In this document: positions 5,983-8,182 of the stretch, piece by piece
Numbering within the stretch: the stretch's first letter is position 1
Layout: each line of letters begins with the position of its first letter
The notes under the pieces: generated by a model
The model's input: only the letters and a program-made list of their open reading frames with translations
Told to the model about the DNA's origin: nothing
The model's database searches: none
Source of the DNA: Fimbriimonadaceae bacterium
GTDB lineage: Bacteria > Armatimonadota > Fimbriimonadia > Fimbriimonadales > Fimbriimonadaceae
NCBI GenBank assembly: GCA_014380605.1
Contig: JACMJO010000435.1
Coordinates: 1 to 8,182, forward strand
Length of the DNA: 8,182 bases
Direction: 5' to 3'
Translations under genes and position numbers: made by a program

Positions 5983-6554
5983 TCAGTTTCCGAACGAAGT
6001 CAGACACGGGCGTGAGCGTGGCGATTATCATCGCCATCACTGTCCTCGTCGTCACGGGGCTTGTCATGCTTTTCGTTCCCGCGCCTACGACCGCAGGGAT
6101 CGCCTCCGGCAAAATCCGATCTCAAAAGGAGTTAGATGAGCGCCTGGCCAAACTTGAGAAAGACAAGAGGGATGCAAAAGCCATGATCGTCAGCCAAGTT
6201 TGGAAGGTGCCGATCGCGGAAGTCGGTCCCAAGGCGCTCGCTTTTATCACATCGTTTGCCCAGAGACAGAATGTGAAACTGCTCGCATTCCGACCTCAGA
6301 AAATCGTCGAGGTCAACGGCCTCAATCAGCTTCCCTTCCTAATCACAATCGAAGGTCCCTATCCGGGAGTTATGAAGTTTGTGAAGGACTTAGAGGCGCC
6401 CGCCCTAAAGGTAGGAACCAGTCTCGTTCAAGTTACTGGGAGCGATCCCAGTACCGATACGGTCTCGGCCACGGTGGGTATCGTGGCGTATAAGCAACTA
6501 GAAATCAAATCCGCATCGAAAGGCAAAACTAATGCAAGCAAAAAAGAAAACTAG
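5979..6554 (+). CDS. gspM: Inner-membrane assembly protein GspM (PilO-like)
   Basis: This encodes a bitopic protein that pairs with GspL/PilN to form the inner-membrane assembly platform. The 191-residue product from the GTG start has a short cytoplasmic tail, one membrane helix at about 12-34 (VSVAIIIAITVLVVTGLVML), and a charged helical segment at about 46-70 (SQKELDERLAKLEKDKRDA), probably coiled coil. A periplasmic ferredoxin-like domain runs from about 82 to 172. Within it, LPFLITIEGPYPGVMKFVKDLEA (118-140) is the typical PilO signature: a beta strand, then G-x-Y-x-x-V-x-x-F-x-x-x-L-E. The C-terminal tail is Lys/Ser-rich and probably disordered. Position after gspL fits the L-M or PilN-PilO pair. 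It overlaps the next gene by 23 bases. The fold family is clear; GspM versus PilO is a naming choice set by the operon. Confidence 0.85.
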   Translation: MISFRTKSDTGVSVAIIIAITVLVVTGLVMLFVPAPTTAGIASGKIRSQKELDERLAKLEKDKRDAKAMIVSQVWKVPIAEVGPKALAFITSFAQRQNVKLLAFRPQKIVEVNGLNQLPFLITIEGPYPGVMKFVKDLEAPALKVGTSLVQVTGSDPSTDTVSATVGIVAYKQLEIKSASKGKTNASKKEN

Positions 6555-7170
6555 CCCCATCCTGTGGATCGCCCTGCTAAGTGTTGGCGCCGCCGCCTAC
6601 GTGTTGACAACGCCCGAAGTTGCTCCTAAAAAGACCACCGTGCGCAAAACGAGTCCGAAGAAAACGACGGTCGTCAGTTTGATTACTGAAGAGGATCTTA
6701 AAGCGAGCTTTGAAAGGGTGAACAACCCTGTCAAGAATGCGTTTATGCCATTCGTAAAGAAAAGTTCGGCTGATACTACTCAAAGCTCGCCAAATTCGCT
6801 TCCGGCAGAATTCACCGGGGGTGAAGCAGGGTGGGCCTATACGGGGACTGCCGCGGTGGATGGACGCATCCAGGCCGTTGTCGAGAATCAAGGAACGGGC
6901 CAAGGCGACTTTTTGAGCGTAGGACAGAATTGGAAGAAGGCTCGGGTGGTGGCCGTGACGGAATCCACATTGGTCTTAGAAGGAATGAGCGGACAACAAA
7001 TAACCGTCAAGATGCAGGAAAAGCTGAGCAGTTCGTCCATGTTGGCGGGCGGCTTTGCCCCTGTTAACGTGAACCAAGGCCTGCGAGGCCAGATTGGTCC
7101 GGTTGCCGTTCGACCGGAAGGCGCCCCGACGGGAGCCGTAGCTAGCGAAGGAGATGGTAATGCGAATTAA
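6532..7170 (+). CDS. Probable PilP/GspC-like inner-membrane to secretin linker protein
   Basis: The 212-residue protein has one N-terminal membrane helix (about 9-26, ILWIALLSVGAAAYVLTT). A Lys/Thr/Pro-rich linker follows, with a duplicated KKTTV motif at 33-37 and 43-47, and then a polar segment to about 95. The only folded-looking part is at about 100-162: AYTGTAAVDGRIQAVVENQGTGQ, then FLSVGQNWKKARVVAVTESTLVLEG and QQITVKM. This strand pattern (Y-x-G-x-x...ai-v-e...G-d...v...v-V-x-x-I-x-x-x-x-v-x-L) resembles the PilP / GspC homology-region domain that binds the secretin N0 domain. The C-terminus is Gly/Ala/Pro-rich and looks disordered. Its place between gspM and gspD is the usual PilP position. 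GAAAGG at 6518-6523 is the ribosome binding site. Sequence similarity is weak, so the assignment leans on context and topology, and I give no symbol. Confidence 0.65.
   Translation: MQAKKKTSPILWIALLSVGAAAYVLTTPEVAPKKTTVRKTSPKKTTVVSLITEEDLKASFERVNNPVKNAFMPFVKKSSADTTQSSPNSLPAEFTGGEAGWAYTGTAAVDGRIQAVVENQGTGQGDFLSVGQNWKKARVVAVTESTLVLEGMSGQQITVKMQEKLSSSSMLAGGFAPVNVNQGLRGQIGPVAVRPEGAPTGAVASEGDGNAN
7148..7153 (+). promoter_or_regulatory. Shine-Dalgarno that decides the gspD start
   Basis: AAGGAG lies six bases before the ATG at 7160. An in-frame ATG at 7154 touches the Shine-Dalgarno directly and is therefore less likely; it would add only Met-Val to the signal peptide. Confidence 0.75.
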
Positions 7171-8182
7171 GACTCTGGTTTGCGCTTTGGCGATGGTGGC
7201 CCCATTGGCCGCCCACGCCCAATTCGAATCCGGCGGAGGCGATTCTGGTCCTGCATGGGGCACTCTGCTTAAGAAACCGAAGACCTCGGTCAAGCCGAAT
7301 TTCCAAAACACGAGCATCGACATGATCGTGGCCTGGTACGCCAAGACCTCGGGCATCACGATCGTGAAGGACCCGGCTCTGACGGGAACCTTGACCGTCG
7401 TCAGCGCCAAACCCATCGCCTTAAGCGATGCCTTTTCACTTCTTAACACCACCCTTGGCCTGAAGAACTACGAGATCAAGAAGGAAGGCAACTTCCTGGT
7501 TATTCGAGGCAAAGGCAGGGATGGAGGCGGGGCTGGCCGGAATCCATTTGAGGGAATGGACATGACCAAAATGGGCGAGATGTTCGGGGGCCAATCCCAA
7601 CTCAAAGTCTATGTCATCCAGTTTGCGAACGCCAGCCATGTCGCTAGGGTGGTCAATGAGTTTTTTGTAACCACGCATAACCAGATGGATCAGATCATGC
7701 AAATGATGGGTGGAGGCATGCAGGGTGGAAACAACCGTGGCGGATTTGGCGGTGGAGGAGGAGGCAATAACCGAGGTGGCCAGGGCGGCGGCAACAACCG
7801 CGGCGGTGGTGGTGGATTTGGAGGAGGCGGGCAGGGTGGCCGACCGAACTTCGGCGGCATGGGCCGTGGTGGCTTTGGCGGCGGATCAACCCAAGTCGTG
7901 CGTGCATCCAGCGACGACTTCAGCAATTCCGTAATCGTCAACGCTCCGAGCAAGGAACAGCAGCAGGTGGAAGCGTTGATCAAGCAGATCGATCGCCAAA
8001 CTGAGCAACCCCAACAGCCTAAAGTTTTTAAGCTCAACTATGCGAGTAGCGACGAGCTTGCTCCCGTAGTGCAAAACGTACTCACCCAGAACGCGCCTCG
8101 CGGACGAGGTGGAATCGGCACTCAGAACGTACCCATCGAGCAACGATTCCAGCAAGCCTTCCGCTTTGGCGGGACCCAGGCC
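7160..8182 (+). CDS. gspD: Type II secretin GspD, 5' part (cut by the window edge)
   Basis: GspD forms the multimeric outer-membrane channel. The 341 codons visible are open to the window edge. A signal peptide is clear: MRIKTLVCALAMVAPLAAHA, with cleavage before Gln21. The N0 (secretin/TonB short N-terminal) domain spans about 46-116: FQNTSIDMIVAWYAKTSGITIVKDPAL, then NYEIKKEGNFLVIR. The N1 domain spans about 147-278: LKVYVIQFANASHVARVVNEFF, later SSDDFSNSVIVNAPSKEQQQVEALIKQID. It is split by a 59-residue loop at 184-242 in which 37 residues are Gly. N2 opens at about 288 (KVFKLNYASSDELAPVVQNVL) and again leads into a Gly/Arg-containing loop at the window end. The C-terminal channel domain lies beyond the window. 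It overlaps the previous gene by 11 bases. Because N1 and N2 follow N0 in the standard order, GspD rather than PilQ is favoured, but the missing half would settle this. Confidence 0.93.
   Translation, partial: MRIKTLVCALAMVAPLAAHAQFESGGGDSGPAWGTLLKKPKTSVKPNFQNTSIDMIVAWYAKTSGITIVKDPALTGTLTVVSAKPIALSDAFSLLNTTLGLKNYEIKKEGNFLVIRGKGRDGGGAGRNPFEGMDMTKMGEMFGGQSQLKVYVIQFANASHVARVVNEFFVTTHNQMDQIMQMMGGGMQGGNNRGGFGGGGGGNNRGGQGGGNNRGGGGGFGGGGQGGRPNFGGMGRGGFGGGSTQVVRASSDDFSNSVIVNAPSKEQQQVEALIKQIDRQTEQPQQPKVFKLNYASSDELAPVVQNVLTQNAPRGRGGIGTQNVPIEQRFQQAFRFGGTQA
7709..7885 (+). repeat. Gly/Asn/Arg-rich low-complexity insert in the GspD N1 domain
   Basis: This stretch encodes residues 184-242 and contains three NNRGG copies plus GGFGGG, GQGG and GRGG runs. 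Of 59 residues, 37 are Gly; the remainder are mostly Asn, Arg, Gln, Phe and Met. The DNA is correspondingly rich in GGN codons with varied third positions (ggt, gga, ggc, ggg), which argues for selection on the peptide rather than recent slippage. The minus-strand reading is Pro-rich and open, but it is only a shadow. Confidence 0.85.

Noticed and set aside
7690..8037. Minus-strand Pro-rich open frame opposite the GspD Gly loop
   Set aside because: The poly-proline run is simply the complement of GGN codons; the plus-strand reading has a signal peptide and secretin domains.

Overview
The window holds one long plus-strand operon for a type II secretion (T2S) / type IV pilus-like machine. It reads, in order, gspF, gspG, gspH, gspI, gspJ, gspK, gspL, gspM, a PilP/GspC-like gene, and the 5' part of gspD, the secretin gene that is cut by the right edge. 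Nearly every base is coding. From gspG onward consecutive genes overlap, several by the four-base ATGA or GTGA type, so the block is probably one translationally coupled transcript. The ATPase gene gspE and the prepilin peptidase gene are not here. GspE would be expected just to the left.

Layout: 1-42 is a tract of degenerate 7-bp repeats that runs right up to the gspF start. 43-1257 encodes the inner-membrane platform protein. 1304-3449 encodes the major pseudopilin (GspG) and three minor ones (H, I, J). 3446-4705 encodes GspK, the tip minor pseudopilin. 4702-7170 encodes three single-span inner-membrane assembly proteins: a PilM-PilN fusion (GspL), a PilO-like GspM, and a PilP/GspC-like linker. 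7160 to the end encodes the secretin N-domains, with a large Gly/Asn/Arg-rich loop in the N1 domain.

How they work together (from knowledge of the family): GspF with the missing GspE drives assembly of a GspG pseudopilus capped by H-I-J-K. GspL and GspM, with the GspC/PilP-like protein, join this to the GspD channel in the outer membrane, so the organism should be diderm. The codon use is moderately GC-rich. The divergent proteins, the PilM/N/O/P flavour of L-M-C, and the 7-bp repeat tracts suggest a non-proteobacterial soil or aquatic lineage such as Armatimonadota (Fimbriimonas-like) or the Planctomycetes/Verrucomicrobia group. This assignment is an inference of low to moderate confidence.

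The least expected feature is a family of degenerate heptamer repeats (about ACTCCGA/AATCCGA). It occurs upstream of gspF and again, as two inverted blocks, inside the coding sequence of the gspI leader peptide. That gives this pseudopilin a leader of about 41 residues. A separate 9-bp repeat lies in the linker of gspL. I see no evidence of a wholly new system. The machine is recognisable; the oddities are in its repeats, leaders and inserted loops.
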